A DNA stretch of 64,000 nt from assembly GCF_015056685.1 (NCBI RefSeq), contig NZ_SVFW01000010.1, positions 1 through 64,000 of the forward strand, in the 5' to 3' direction. This DNA comes from Butyrivibrio sp. (lineage in GTDB: Bacteria > Bacillota > Clostridia > Lachnospirales > Lachnospiraceae). The notes under the pieces were generated by a model. That model was not told where the DNA came from, ran no database searches, and was given only the letters and a program-made list of their open reading frames with translations. The translations under genes and the position numbers were made by a program. Positions 47,073 to 55,991 of the stretch are shown piece by piece (position 1 is the first letter of the stretch; the number at the start of each line of letters is the position of its first letter).

Positions 47073-48566
47073 TTAGTTTCTGTTTATTGCGATAAGAAGA
47101 TAGTCCTCTTCAATAAAACTATGTGGAGATTCATATACTATTGAAATATCTGAGTGCGATTCTTTGACATATTCTGCCATTCCTTTAATTTCACATTTGT
47201 CAGTTGATACTATGGCATATACTTGCTCTTTATCCATAAATTGAGAGTTTATTTTTTTAAATAAATCTGAAACTGTCATTTTATTTGAGTTTTTAGGATT
47301 TCTGTCTGTATAAGTAGATTTTTTATCATTAAATATATTATAGATAGAATGCCTATCATCAACCTGCACTATTACAGATGTATCAATATCTGGAGATAAA
47401 GACAGTATAATTGAATCTTCTGGCAGATTATTTATGGCGTCTGCAACATTTTTGCTGTAAGAATATACCATATCTTTTCTTAAATCTTTGATTAAACGAT
47501 CAGAATATTGATAGTTCCAGGAAAATAGTAAAGCTATAGTAATAGTTATAATGAAAATGTTTTTTAATGAGAAATAATTGGAATTAGAATCATAGCTAAC
47601 AATCAGAACAAATATAAATAAGTATATCCATGTAATCAGTCTGTTGTTACCAGTTGGGTATATATAAGCATAAATGAATGCCTGCCATATTATACCGACA
47701 GCTATTGTTATTAATGGTATACGAGACTGTTTATTAATTATAAACAAACCAAGAAATGATAGATGGATAAGCAAAAATACCGGGATAAAGGCTTTTCCGA
47801 ATAAGATTTCAAAAGAATATTTGTATTCTCCAAGTGGCTTGCGTATAAAATCAAATAAAGAAATGATGTTACTTTGAGTTGTTGAGGTATATCTGAATTC
47901 CCACAATAGGAAAAGTGCACTGATAAGCAGGAACGATAATCCGATTATGTTTTTTATTATTACTTTTTTATCGGTATCTCTTTTTATTATGCTAATTAAA
48001 GTTTCTATAAACCATGCCATGCCAAGTGCTGTAACAAAACCACCCATAATCACCAAAGTCTGTAGGAGCATAGATAATAAAATGCAATATAAAATAGGAA
48101 AATCTTTATGGCGGTTGTAAGTGGCTGAAATACATATAATTAAAAGACCTGCAAGGCTATAACTTCTGGCAGGAACCACAAAGAAATATATGTAAGCAGG
48201 TGTAAGTGCGAGAGCTGCCTTGAGTAATGTGGGAAGTTTTACATTAAAGAGAAAAATAAAAAGTGAAACAGTCATGATTCCCCATGAAATATACTTTAAA
48301 CCAGCAAATGGGAATCCGAACTTGGCGAAAGGCATCAATAATAAAAACCATAAAAGAGGATGGCCTTCATAGGATGTTACAGTAAAAAGAGAATCCGGTG
48401 TAAGCGAGCAGTCCCTTGCTATGAGCCATGCCTGAGCCTCGTCTCGCCAATACTCGTGATTTATGGCTAGTATAAGATTAAATATTGAAACTAATATAAA
48501 AAGAATAGTTAAGAATAAATGACTTTTTTCTTGAATGAGACGTAAAGCTTTTAATTTCATATACAT
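47073..48566 (-). CDS. Polytopic GT-C-like glycosyltransferase
   Basis: About ten helices; the first loop after helix 1 reads NHEYWRDEAQAWLIARDCS and then SYEGHPLLWFLLLMPF, a GT39/PMT-like arrangement of acidic residues and a His-Pro-Leu-Leu motif. Ends with a ~110-residue soluble part. The start may be the ATG at 48566 or two codons later. It lies between the two paralogous membrane proteins on the same strand. Confidence 0.75.
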   Translation of the reverse strand: MYMKLKALRLIQEKSHLFLTILFILVSIFNLILAINHEYWRDEAQAWLIARDCSLTPDSLFTVTSYEGHPLLWFLLLMPFAKFGFPFAGLKYISWGIMTVSLFIFLFNVKLPTLLKAALALTPAYIYFFVVPARSYSLAGLLIICISATYNRHKDFPILYCILLSMLLQTLVIMGGFVTALGMAWFIETLISIIKRDTDKKVIIKNIIGLSFLLISALFLLWEFRYTSTTQSNIISLFDFIRKPLGEYKYSFEILFGKAFIPVFLLIHLSFLGLFIINKQSRIPLITIAVGIIWQAFIYAYIYPTGNNRLITWIYLFIFVLIVSYDSNSNYFSLKNIFIITITIALLFSWNYQYSDRLIKDLRKDMVYSYSKNVADAINNLPEDSIILSLSPDIDTSVIVQVDDRHSIYNIFNDKKSTYTDRNPKNSNKMTVSDLFKKINSQFMDKEQVYAIVSTDKCEIKGMAEYVKESHSDISIVYESPHSFIEEDYLLIAINRN

Positions 48567-48593
48567 TGTTGTATATCCTCTTTTTTGCCTATT

Positions 48594-50255
48594 CTAATTA
48601 TTTGGTGAACTCAATATTCTTTTATATAGATTTATGAATTCATCCATATTGTCAAATCCATATATCCTGGCATAATCATCTGAATAAATCAGGTTCTCAT
48701 CCTGACTGGAAAGAGTATTATAGTAGTTGTGATCAAACTGGATAGTTGATTCTAAATAATCATTATTGTATGTCAAAATAAAGAACCTGTTCTGAGGTAG
48801 ATTATTTCTATGATCCTTTGATTGCAACCACTCATATATTGAGGAAGGCTGACTTACGTCTGTGTCTGAAATGTAGTCAGTGGTCCACATTTCAATTTTT
48901 CCTGATGACATTTCAGTGATTATATCAGAGAGCCAAAATGAAGCAAAGCCTTCAGTGTAATTATTCTCTTCCAAAAAAGCAGTAGCATTCTTATATACTG
49001 AAAAGTCTTTGGAATATTGTATCTGTGGGGCGAGTGGTTTTAAAAATGTACAAAGAGAAGACAGCACAACGTAAAAATAGATCACTATTATTGAAATGCG
49101 CCCGAATAAATTTGTTATTAGATTCTTATCATATTTGAATAATAATCCCCAAAATGGAATGGTCAGAGAGGTTATAGGAACCCAATACAATATAGGGGTT
49201 GTACTGGAGGTAAAAGCAATCAGGAATAAACTGATAAAAAAATCAAAAATCACAAATTCAGTGTATATGCTAATTATATAAGGGGCATTGTCTATATTTT
49301 TTAGCAGATTGATCACAGATGCAAATATTGCTATTACAGCGAATATTGATAAGACGCTTGATATACCAAATGGTCGTAGTAGTGAAACTTTCTCAAACTG
49401 TCCAAATGAATCAAAGAATAGACTTAATGCATCTAATAAATTTGAAATAGAAAATTTATTCCAAGGGAAATCGCGCCCCAAAGAAAAATATAGATTAGTT
49501 ATTATAAGCTTATTGAATAAAAAACCAATCAAGTAGCAACAAGAAGAGAATGCGATTATCCTAAAAAAAAGAATATTTTTTTTATTTAGATTTGCGAGTG
49601 ACAAAGAATTGTTTCTCTTAAGATCAATATACAGTCTTCGTAATGAAGTAAGAACGAGTGGGGCAAAACATAGCATTGCCTGTCGTAATCCTGTAAAACC
49701 TGAAATTATACTGATTAGAGCTAAAAACAAATAAATGATATTATTTTTTGAATGCTGGGATTCATTTAATAGTCTAAAAACAAGCCCTAATAAAAGAAAG
49801 GACAAAATCAAAACGCGGTTGTAAAAAACACCATATATAATTACATAGCTGTAAGTTGGACTAAAAGGAAGAAGTAAAATGAATGCAGTATATAGTCCTA
49901 ATTTATATAAGCCAATGGAGTGCATCATAAAAAGGTAGCTTGCGGCTAAAAATATCAGCATAACAGCACTTGTGCACATGCGAACAAGTAACCAGTTATC
50001 ATTAAAAAGCATAAAGAAAACTTTATATAGAATTTGCACATCAAGTAACTTTATTTCTGTTGAATAGCACCAGTTTTTGGACAGAATGCCGCCTTCCTGT
50101 GATAGTAATTTTCCAAGTACTAACTCAGAAGCAGTGTCGGAATTCATTAATGTATAATAATTACACTTTATAAAATACATAGAGAATAATATACTGAAGA
50201 GCATGAGTGCCCATGGAATGATGTTGATAATATATGATTTGATGTTTCTTTTCAT
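48594..50255 (-). CDS. Polytopic membrane protein, GT-C-like, paralogue B
   Basis: Paralogue of the 45274 protein: shared segments include MNSDTASELVLGKLLSQEGG with GGILSKNWCYSTEIKLLDVQ in the first loop, an FSISNLLDALSLFFDSFGQF region, and the LIYSDDYARIYGF C-terminus. The ATG at 50255 follows GTGGGGGAGAAAA, the same kind of ribosome site as paralogue A; earlier ATGs lack one. Function is presumably transfer of a polyprenyl-linked sugar, but no motif proves it. Confidence 0.7.
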   Translation of the reverse strand: MKRNIKSYIINIIPWALMLFSILFSMYFIKCNYYTLMNSDTASELVLGKLLSQEGGILSKNWCYSTEIKLLDVQILYKVFFMLFNDNWLLVRMCTSAVMLIFLAASYLFMMHSIGLYKLGLYTAFILLLPFSPTYSYVIIYGVFYNRVLILSFLLLGLVFRLLNESQHSKNNIIYLFLALISIISGFTGLRQAMLCFAPLVLTSLRRLYIDLKRNNSLSLANLNKKNILFFRIIAFSSCCYLIGFLFNKLIITNLYFSLGRDFPWNKFSISNLLDALSLFFDSFGQFEKVSLLRPFGISSVLSIFAVIAIFASVINLLKNIDNAPYIISIYTEFVIFDFFISLFLIAFTSSTTPILYWVPITSLTIPFWGLLFKYDKNLITNLFGRISIIVIYFYVVLSSLCTFLKPLAPQIQYSKDFSVYKNATAFLEENNYTEGFASFWLSDIITEMSSGKIEMWTTDYISDTDVSQPSSIYEWLQSKDHRNNLPQNRFFILTYNNDYLESTIQFDHNYYNTLSSQDENLIYSDDYARIYGFDNMDEFINLYKRILSSPNN

Positions 50256-50375
50256 TTTTCTCCCCCACATGATTGTAAAATGCACTAGATGTTTTTTATT
50301 ATGAATATAGATATGCTTCATTTCAAGTGGAATATCGAAAAATCAAAAAAAATCTTGATGAGGATTTATAAATAA

Positions 50376-51296
50376 ATGTATAAATTTGAAATATATGGAT
50401 TGAATATAAATTCAGATATAGAGTTTGAACAATTGCGACCTTGGTGTACAGGCGATAGAGATGCTCAGAATGAGATCATTGTAAAGAAAGAAAACATAAA
50501 GGACGAAGTAAATCTGCTGCTCAAGGATACTGACATGGTGTATAAGATAACATATGAAGTCTCATGTTTCAAAAACAGTAGGGGATACTTTTTGATAAAA
50601 AATGGTAGTGAGATCTATTATGAGCCAAGAGAAAATAAATCCGTATATGAATTAAAAACCTTCATCCTGGGGTATTGTATTTCTATGGTTTTATTACAGA
50701 GAATGATAATTACTATTCACTGTAGTGCGGTATGCCCGCCTAAGGATTCACCTTCAGAAGGGGCATTTCTTATAGCGGGGATGCCGGGAGCCGGTAAATC
50801 TACTATCACCAGAAAACTTTTGGAAAAGGGCTTTCTTTTAATGGCAGATGATGTTGCCGCAATCAAAAAAGAAGAAGATGCTTTAGTTTATCCGGCTTTT
50901 CCATATCAGAAGTTATGCAGAAATGAGGTTGAGAAAAGACACCTTGATATGCGTGAGCTTGTTCATGTGGCAGATGATGAGGATAAGTTTTTTGTACCTG
51001 TAAGAGAAGCTTTTGAAAGCACGCCGCAAAGATTAAAGGGTATGTTTATTCTGATGATAACTGATGGCACAGATGTTGAAATTCAAAAGCTTTCAGGGCT
51101 TTCCCAGTTCATGACTATCAGGCAAAATCTCTTTTTACACAGACTAAAAGGTGAGTGGGAAAGCAAAAAAGAACTGATGGAACTATGTATGGAAGTTGCA
51201 AAAGATTGTCCTGTGTACGTAATAGCAAGGCCGGATGGTATAGATACAACAGATGATATCACGCATAAAATAATCGAGATAGCAGAGAGGTTTTAG
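50376..51296 (+). CDS. HPr-kinase-like lasso peptide kinase, copy 2
   Basis: 306 residues; Walker A GMPGAGKST (~135-143), LLMADDVAAIKKE, and the same YGLNINSDIEF N-terminus as copy 1. Family members phosphorylate a C-terminal serine on paeninodin-type peptides. The nearby precursor 2 ends in Ser, which fits. The gene is followed 3 bases later by the second cyclase. It opens a plus-strand unit after a run of minus-strand membrane genes. Confidence 0.85.
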   Translation: MYKFEIYGLNINSDIEFEQLRPWCTGDRDAQNEIIVKKENIKDEVNLLLKDTDMVYKITYEVSCFKNSRGYFLIKNGSEIYYEPRENKSVYELKTFILGYCISMVLLQRMIITIHCSAVCPPKDSPSEGAFLIAGMPGAGKSTITRKLLEKGFLLMADDVAAIKKEEDALVYPAFPYQKLCRNEVEKRHLDMRELVHVADDEDKFFVPVREAFESTPQRLKGMFILMITDGTDVEIQKLSGLSQFMTIRQNLFLHRLKGEWESKKELMELCMEVAKDCPVYVIARPDGIDTTDDITHKIIEIAERF

Positions 51297-51299
51297 ATA

Positions 51300-53228
51300 A
51301 TGTCAGCTATATGGGGACATATTGATTTTAATAGTAATACTTGCACGATGGAGACAATGGTCTCTGAGTATAAGAGGAAATGCAAGCTTGACAGAATCAG
51401 AGAAATCCATTATGAAAATACACTTTTTGGCTCGGGGCTTCAGATTATAAATGATGAAGACGAATATGAAGAGATGCCATATGTACTTGATGACGGAGGT
51501 GCTGTTATAACTGCAGATAGTATTCTGGATAACAGAAAAGAGCTGCTAAACGAGCTTGATTGTGACGAAGACATGATTCCTGATGGGAGGCTTATCTGCC
51601 TTGCCTATAAAAAATGGCATTATGATCTTGTAAAGCATCTTGAGGGAATCTTTGCTATTGCTATTTATAATACGATAGATAAAGAGCTTTTTTTAGCTGT
51701 TGACCACAGCGCCAGCAGATGCCTTTATTACTACAAGGCAGCAGGATCCTGTACATTTTCGACGCTTATTTCTCCTATAATACAAACCAATAAAGAAATT
51801 AAAAGAAATGAGGAATATTTAAAGGAGTTTCTGGCACTGCCGGGGCTTGTTAATACTGTTTCTGCAACTGAAACTCCATGGGAGAATGTATATCACTTTG
51901 AACCCGGAACATATGTGGTAATAGATACAAAAGCTTCTTTTGAAGGAGGCATTAAGTACGTTAGATACTATTCGCCGTCAAGGGTATATGAAACAAAAGA
52001 TATTTCAAAGCTAAAGGATTTATTTATACAGACATATTCTGATGTGGTTGCAGGCTGTATCAGAACAAATGGTAAGGTTGGGATAACACTGAGCAGCGGC
52101 TTTGATTCTTCATCAGTGGCATCCATGGCAGCGCCTCTTTTAAAGGACCAGGGAAAAGAGTTGAATTCGTATACCTACGTTCCGTACTACAAAGAAGAAG
52201 CAAAAAAGCGTTATCCCAAGATTGCGGTTACAGACGAAACTGATTTGGTTGAAAAAATAGCAAAAATGTATCCCAATATAAAAACACATTATGAGGATAA
52301 CGATGGGAAGTTATTTTTGGACTACATAGATGAAATTGTTGATGTTCTTGAACTCCCCATAAAAGCTTTTGTTAATATGCCACTTCTTATGAGCATTTAC
52401 AAAAGAGGAAAAAAAGATGGTAACAAGATATTTCTAAATGGGCAATATGGGAATTTTACAGTGTCCTTTGGCGATATTGGAACTGCACTTAATCAGCTTT
52501 TTATTGATCACAGATATTTTACCTTTTTTAAATATTTCAACAATTATTGTAAGAACGCTGGAAAGAGCAGAAAGAAAAACATCTTTCCTCTTTTAAGACA
52601 AGAGATCAAGGGAAAACAAAAAGTAGATGTAAATATAGAATATATAAAGAAAGAGGCTAATGTTTTTGTAAATAAAGATATAATAGATGGATTTGACTTT
52701 TACAGTAAAGGAGAAATTGCGAGGCTATTTGAAAGTGCTTTTTCGCAAATGACAAGGAACTCATATCCAATAGAATTGTATAACAAGTCAATGCTTTCAT
52801 ATATTGGTGAAGCAGAGACAAAACTTGGTCTTTATGCTGGAATTGTGATAAGAGATCCTACAAGAAACAGAAAGGTATTGGATTACTGTTATTCGTTTCC
52901 GTTTGAATTCTTTAGCTACAATGGAGAGCCGAGATATCTTATCAGAGGCTTTTTAGGAGACAGGATTCCAAAAGCCATACTTTATCCCTACGTGAAGCGA
53001 GGAATTCAGGGAGCTGATTGGCTGGACAGATTAGAGGCATCAAAAGAGGAAGTGTTTGCAGAACTTGATAAAATGCTAAGGCAGGGTATGGAAGATAAGT
53101 ATTTTGATATTGAAAAAATTCATAAATTTCTTATAGAGAGAAGGCCATTTGATGTCGATAATTCAGATGAATATCAGCAGCTTTTTATAACGTTTGTTTT
53201 CGTAAAAAACCTGATAAATATCCGATAA
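51300..53228 (+). CDS. Asparagine synthetase-like lasso cyclase, copy 2
   Basis: 642 residues, N-terminus MSAIWGHID without the amidotransferase Cys, and PP-loop TLSSGFDSSS (~262-271), where the first Gly of SGGLDS is Ser and Leu is Phe. The domain order and C-terminus match copy 1 (both have an IRDPT(R/K) motif near two-thirds). Expected to close the macrolactam ring of precursor 2, encoded 95 bases downstream. The PP-loop change is mild and probably tolerated. Confidence 0.88.
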   Translation: MSAIWGHIDFNSNTCTMETMVSEYKRKCKLDRIREIHYENTLFGSGLQIINDEDEYEEMPYVLDDGGAVITADSILDNRKELLNELDCDEDMIPDGRLICLAYKKWHYDLVKHLEGIFAIAIYNTIDKELFLAVDHSASRCLYYYKAAGSCTFSTLISPIIQTNKEIKRNEEYLKEFLALPGLVNTVSATETPWENVYHFEPGTYVVIDTKASFEGGIKYVRYYSPSRVYETKDISKLKDLFIQTYSDVVAGCIRTNGKVGITLSSGFDSSSVASMAAPLLKDQGKELNSYTYVPYYKEEAKKRYPKIAVTDETDLVEKIAKMYPNIKTHYEDNDGKLFLDYIDEIVDVLELPIKAFVNMPLLMSIYKRGKKDGNKIFLNGQYGNFTVSFGDIGTALNQLFIDHRYFTFFKYFNNYCKNAGKSRKKNIFPLLRQEIKGKQKVDVNIEYIKKEANVFVNKDIIDGFDFYSKGEIARLFESAFSQMTRNSYPIELYNKSMLSYIGEAETKLGLYAGIVIRDPTRNRKVLDYCYSFPFEFFSYNGEPRYLIRGFLGDRIPKAILYPYVKRGIQGADWLDRLEASKEEVFAELDKMLRQGMEDKYFDIEKIHKFLIERRPFDVDNSDEYQQLFITFVFVKNLINIR

Positions 53229-53259
53229 AACGTAAAGACTTACAGTTGTGATAGATTTG

Positions 53260-53288
53260 TTTACATGTCGTAATTTTTCTTGTACTAT
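53260..53288 (+). promoter_or_regulatory. Candidate promoter for lasso precursor 2
   Basis: TTTACA, 17-base spacer, TACTAT, placed 36 bases before the precursor start. It would let the precursor be made in excess of the enzymes, as is usual for RiPPs. Confidence 0.5.
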
Positions 53289-53323
53289 TTTAAAAAATCA
53301 ACACAAGGGAGAGTAAAAATAGT

Positions 53324-53536
53324 ATGAAGAATTGGGAAAAACCAGAGATCAATTGTGTAAATATATCAGATACGGAATCCAATTTGTTTGGTGCGGGCGG
53401 AGACGGAGTCGTATATGGTATTGTGGAACTTGGTGAAAATATTGTGATTACTGCAGAAGGTGGAACAAATTCACCATGTAATACAGGATCCAGAGTTAAA
53501 ATATGGGTTAAACGCGATTGTGAAAGTGCAAGTTAA
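53324..53536 (+). CDS. Lasso peptide precursor 2 (70 aa)
   Basis: Leader MKNWEKPEINCVNISDTE has Trp4, Pro7 and Thr17, spaced as in precursor 1 and in paeninodin-type leaders. With Thr at -2 the core starts at Ser19 and Asp27 is residue 9, giving a canonical ring SNLFGAGGD. The core is then 52 residues, far longer than usual, with two Cys (56 and 66) and a C-terminal Ser70 that could be the kinase target. RBS GGGAGAG. The leader also contains a Cys at 11. No lasso peptide with such a tail is known to me. Confidence 0.78.
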   Translation: MKNWEKPEINCVNISDTESNLFGAGGDGVVYGIVELGENIVITAEGGTNSPCNTGSRVKIWVKRDCESAS

Positions 53537-53568
53537 ATCTGATTTATTAGTTACATCTATAAAAAGGA

Positions 53569-53598
53569 TTGTAATGACAGAAACCGCGCGTGTATACT
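53569..53598 (+). promoter_or_regulatory. Candidate promoter for the GT2/Stealth region gene at 53640
   Basis: TTGTAA, 18-base spacer ending in TG, then TATACT. It lies about 40 bases before the GT2 start, between precursor 2 and that gene. Confidence 0.5.
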
Positions 53599-53639
53599 AT
53601 AGATGACTGAATATTATTTGGCATAATGGCGGTGAAGAA

Positions 53640-54620
53640 ATGGTTAATACACTGGTTTCAATCATCATGACTGTCTATAATCGTGAAAAATATGTGAGAC
53701 GAGGCTTGGACAGTATTGTTGCGCAAAAGAATGTAAACATTGAACTAATCATTGTTGATGATGGAAGTACTGATGGATCACCGGCAATACTCGATGATTA
53801 TGCCCGAAGGTATGACTTTATCAGGGTGATACATAAGAGTAATGGTGGACTATGCTCTGCCAGAAATGTTGGTTTAGACAACGCCATAGGAGATTATATT
53901 TTTTTCATAGATGATGACGATTTCTTGTCTGAAAATGCCATTCATGATCTGCTTAAGATTAGTCTTAATAATGATGCAGATTTAGTCATTGGAAATTATG
54001 CACGTTTTAATGATGGTTGTGAATATGATGGTGTCTTTGAAATTCCTCCAAAGTATTGCAATAAGCTTCTTACAAAGAGAGAGGCGTGTGAATTATTTCT
54101 TTTCTCTGAGAACAGTCATGTTCTTGTTGCTTCATGGGGAAAACTTTACAAAAAAAAGGTGTGGGAAGGTGTTAGATTTCCTGAAAACATACCCCAAAGT
54201 GAAGATCAGTTCATATTTCCTAGAGTAATAGAAAATTGCAATTCGATATACTTTACTGATGAGATTGTTTACAATCAACTGCTATCAGAGGCGAGTATGA
54301 CGAGAAGAAGATTTGATAGAAAACGGCTCTTTCATACAGAAGGCATGGCAGTTATTATAAGATATCTGATAGAAATGGGGTTTTATGATATTGCATTATA
54401 TAAGTTTGGGTTAGGCACCAGGAGCATCATGTGTTATCAAGATATTTTTCATGATGATGAGAGTATACAGGAGACAAGTCGGCTAATCAGTATATATAAA
54501 GCTATAGCAGGTGAATTAGTAAAACATGTTGATCTAAAAAATAAACTGCGAATGATACTATTTATATCTAATTATGGATTATATAAAAAGCTGCAAAGAA
54601 TGCATGCAAAAAATACATGA
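53640..54620 (+). CDS. GT2 family glycosyltransferase
   Basis: GT-A enzyme: VSIIMTVYNREKYVRRGLDSI, VDDGSTDGSPAILDDY, GGLCSARNVGLDNAIGDYI and FIDDDDFL (~91-98). It stands alone after precursor 2, with its own candidate promoter and a hairpin behind it. Substrate unknown. Confidence 0.88.
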   Translation: MVNTLVSIIMTVYNREKYVRRGLDSIVAQKNVNIELIIVDDGSTDGSPAILDDYARRYDFIRVIHKSNGGLCSARNVGLDNAIGDYIFFIDDDDFLSENAIHDLLKISLNNDADLVIGNYARFNDGCEYDGVFEIPPKYCNKLLTKREACELFLFSENSHVLVASWGKLYKKKVWEGVRFPENIPQSEDQFIFPRVIENCNSIYFTDEIVYNQLLSEASMTRRRFDRKRLFHTEGMAVIIRYLIEMGFYDIALYKFGLGTRSIMCYQDIFHDDESIQETSRLISIYKAIAGELVKHVDLKNKLRMILFISNYGLYKKLQRMHAKNT

Positions 54621-54672
54621 TGGAGATGTAATAGCGTAATCATTAAACAATCTATAACTTGTAGTAATGAAG

Positions 54673-54693
54673 CCCCTGCCAACCAGGCAGGGG
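54673..54693. terminator. GC-rich bidirectional terminator-like hairpin
   Basis: CCCCTGCC and GGCAGGGG form a perfect 8-bp stem with loop AACCA, between the convergent GT2 and Stealth genes. The T tract is weak on both strands. Confidence 0.6.
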
Positions 54694-54727
54694 TTGAATA
54701 TATTATGTATATGCCAGATATAGAATA

Positions 54728-55762
54728 TCAATTTTTTTCGAAAGAGCATTTGTCTGGAAGAATAGTTTCGAATGCATCAATTATTTTCTTTTGATAGGAT
54801 TCGAATGTATTTTCGTCATCACTGGCAGGAGCGTCATTGATTACTAAAATAGGCTTCTGCTGACTTTTTATCCTGCTGCATACCAAATCTGTTTGTGCAT
54901 CGCTAGATAATTCACAGTAATCACCTAATTTATTTATGTTTATTGGTGCAAAGCTACCTGTCATGAATCGCCAATAGCGAAAAAGCCATTGTGTAATATC
55001 AAAAGGGGTTCTGAATTTGTTCATGCAGGATCTGTCAAGATTATCATATTCTAATTCCCATACTTTGATGAATGTGCTTTTATTATATGGAATAGTTAAA
55101 TGCTGATCTTTAAATCCTACAACTCTTTTGAAGAAAAACTTATTCATATTGGTGAGCATGTTTTTTAAACCATATTCAGGATTTACCCATTTAGTGAAAA
55201 GAGATAGCTTTTTTTTCTTGTCTCCGAAATGTTTATTAATTATACCAACATTGTTGAAGATAGCATGTCTAAATACATTTGTAATATCATAGTTAAACAT
55301 GATTTCAGATAAAAGCATATCGCATGGGAGATTGTTTTTAAAAAACATTTCCTCGTTTGCAGGAGAAATAACAAATACATCATCATTAAACAATATGAAA
55401 TTATCAGAGAGGTCTTTAATGCGATGTATGTTCATCTCAATGACATTTGAATTGTATGTAGGTAAGTATTTTGCTGGGATGTAATCTTTATGATTAACAA
55501 TAACTATTTTCTCATGATCTGTGTTAAGCCAATCTGGGACGTGACCCCAGGTAATAAAATAGATTTTATTTATCCATGGCATGTACTTTTCAACGCCTCT
55601 GAACCAATAGCGCATCAGGCCCCAATCCCTAAACCTGTAACTTGATTTTGAACCATCATCAAAAGTGTCTTTTTTAACATCATATTTTCTCTTTTCTGCA
55701 AGCCATTCAGGGTCGCTGCCATCGACCCAGGGTATTACTATATCTATTTTTGAATTAGACAT
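54728..55762 (-). CDS. Stealth-family capsular polysaccharide phosphotransferase
   Basis: The four conserved Stealth regions can be followed: KIDIVIPWVDGSDPEW (CR1), RFRDWGLMRYWFRGVEKYMPWI to FILFNDDVF (CR2), KDQHLTIPYNKS (CR3) and the C-terminal region. These enzymes transfer a sugar-1-phosphate, building phosphodiester-linked glycans. The start at 55762 gives MSNSKIDIVIPWVDG with AAAGGA upstream; the earlier ATG adds 22 nonconserved residues. It stands alone after the lasso set and may modify the same surface polymer as the TagF-like enzyme. Confidence 0.88.
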   Translation of the reverse strand: MSNSKIDIVIPWVDGSDPEWLAEKRKYDVKKDTFDDGSKSSYRFRDWGLMRYWFRGVEKYMPWINKIYFITWGHVPDWLNTDHEKIVIVNHKDYIPAKYLPTYNSNVIEMNIHRIKDLSDNFILFNDDVFVISPANEEMFFKNNLPCDMLLSEIMFNYDITNVFRHAIFNNVGIINKHFGDKKKKLSLFTKWVNPEYGLKNMLTNMNKFFFKRVVGFKDQHLTIPYNKSTFIKVWELEYDNLDRSCMNKFRTPFDITQWLFRYWRFMTGSFAPININKLGDYCELSSDAQTDLVCSRIKSQQKPILVINDAPASDDENTFESYQKKIIDAFETILPDKCSFEKN

Positions 55763-55991
55763 TTTGGGATAATTCCTTTCGACTAGTATTTGTAGTAGAA
55801 AAATCAGCGGATAATCAGTATATTGCAACTGGTCTTAGTGCTGGATAACAAATATTATTATACAAATAAAAATACAGGCAGTAAATAATAAAAGCGCCTT
55901 TTCGTTATGTTTATTCTTTTTTAACTATAGCAATCTTTTACTGTGTGCTACAATGATAAAAAGTGTATGAAAAAACACACTAGGAGATCCT

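Noticed and set aside
53324..53536. Precursor 2 as a bacteriocin of the double-glycine type
   Set aside because: The GG pairs are in the core with no ELxxI leader or C39 peptidase nearby; leader and neighbouring cyclase fit a lasso precursor.
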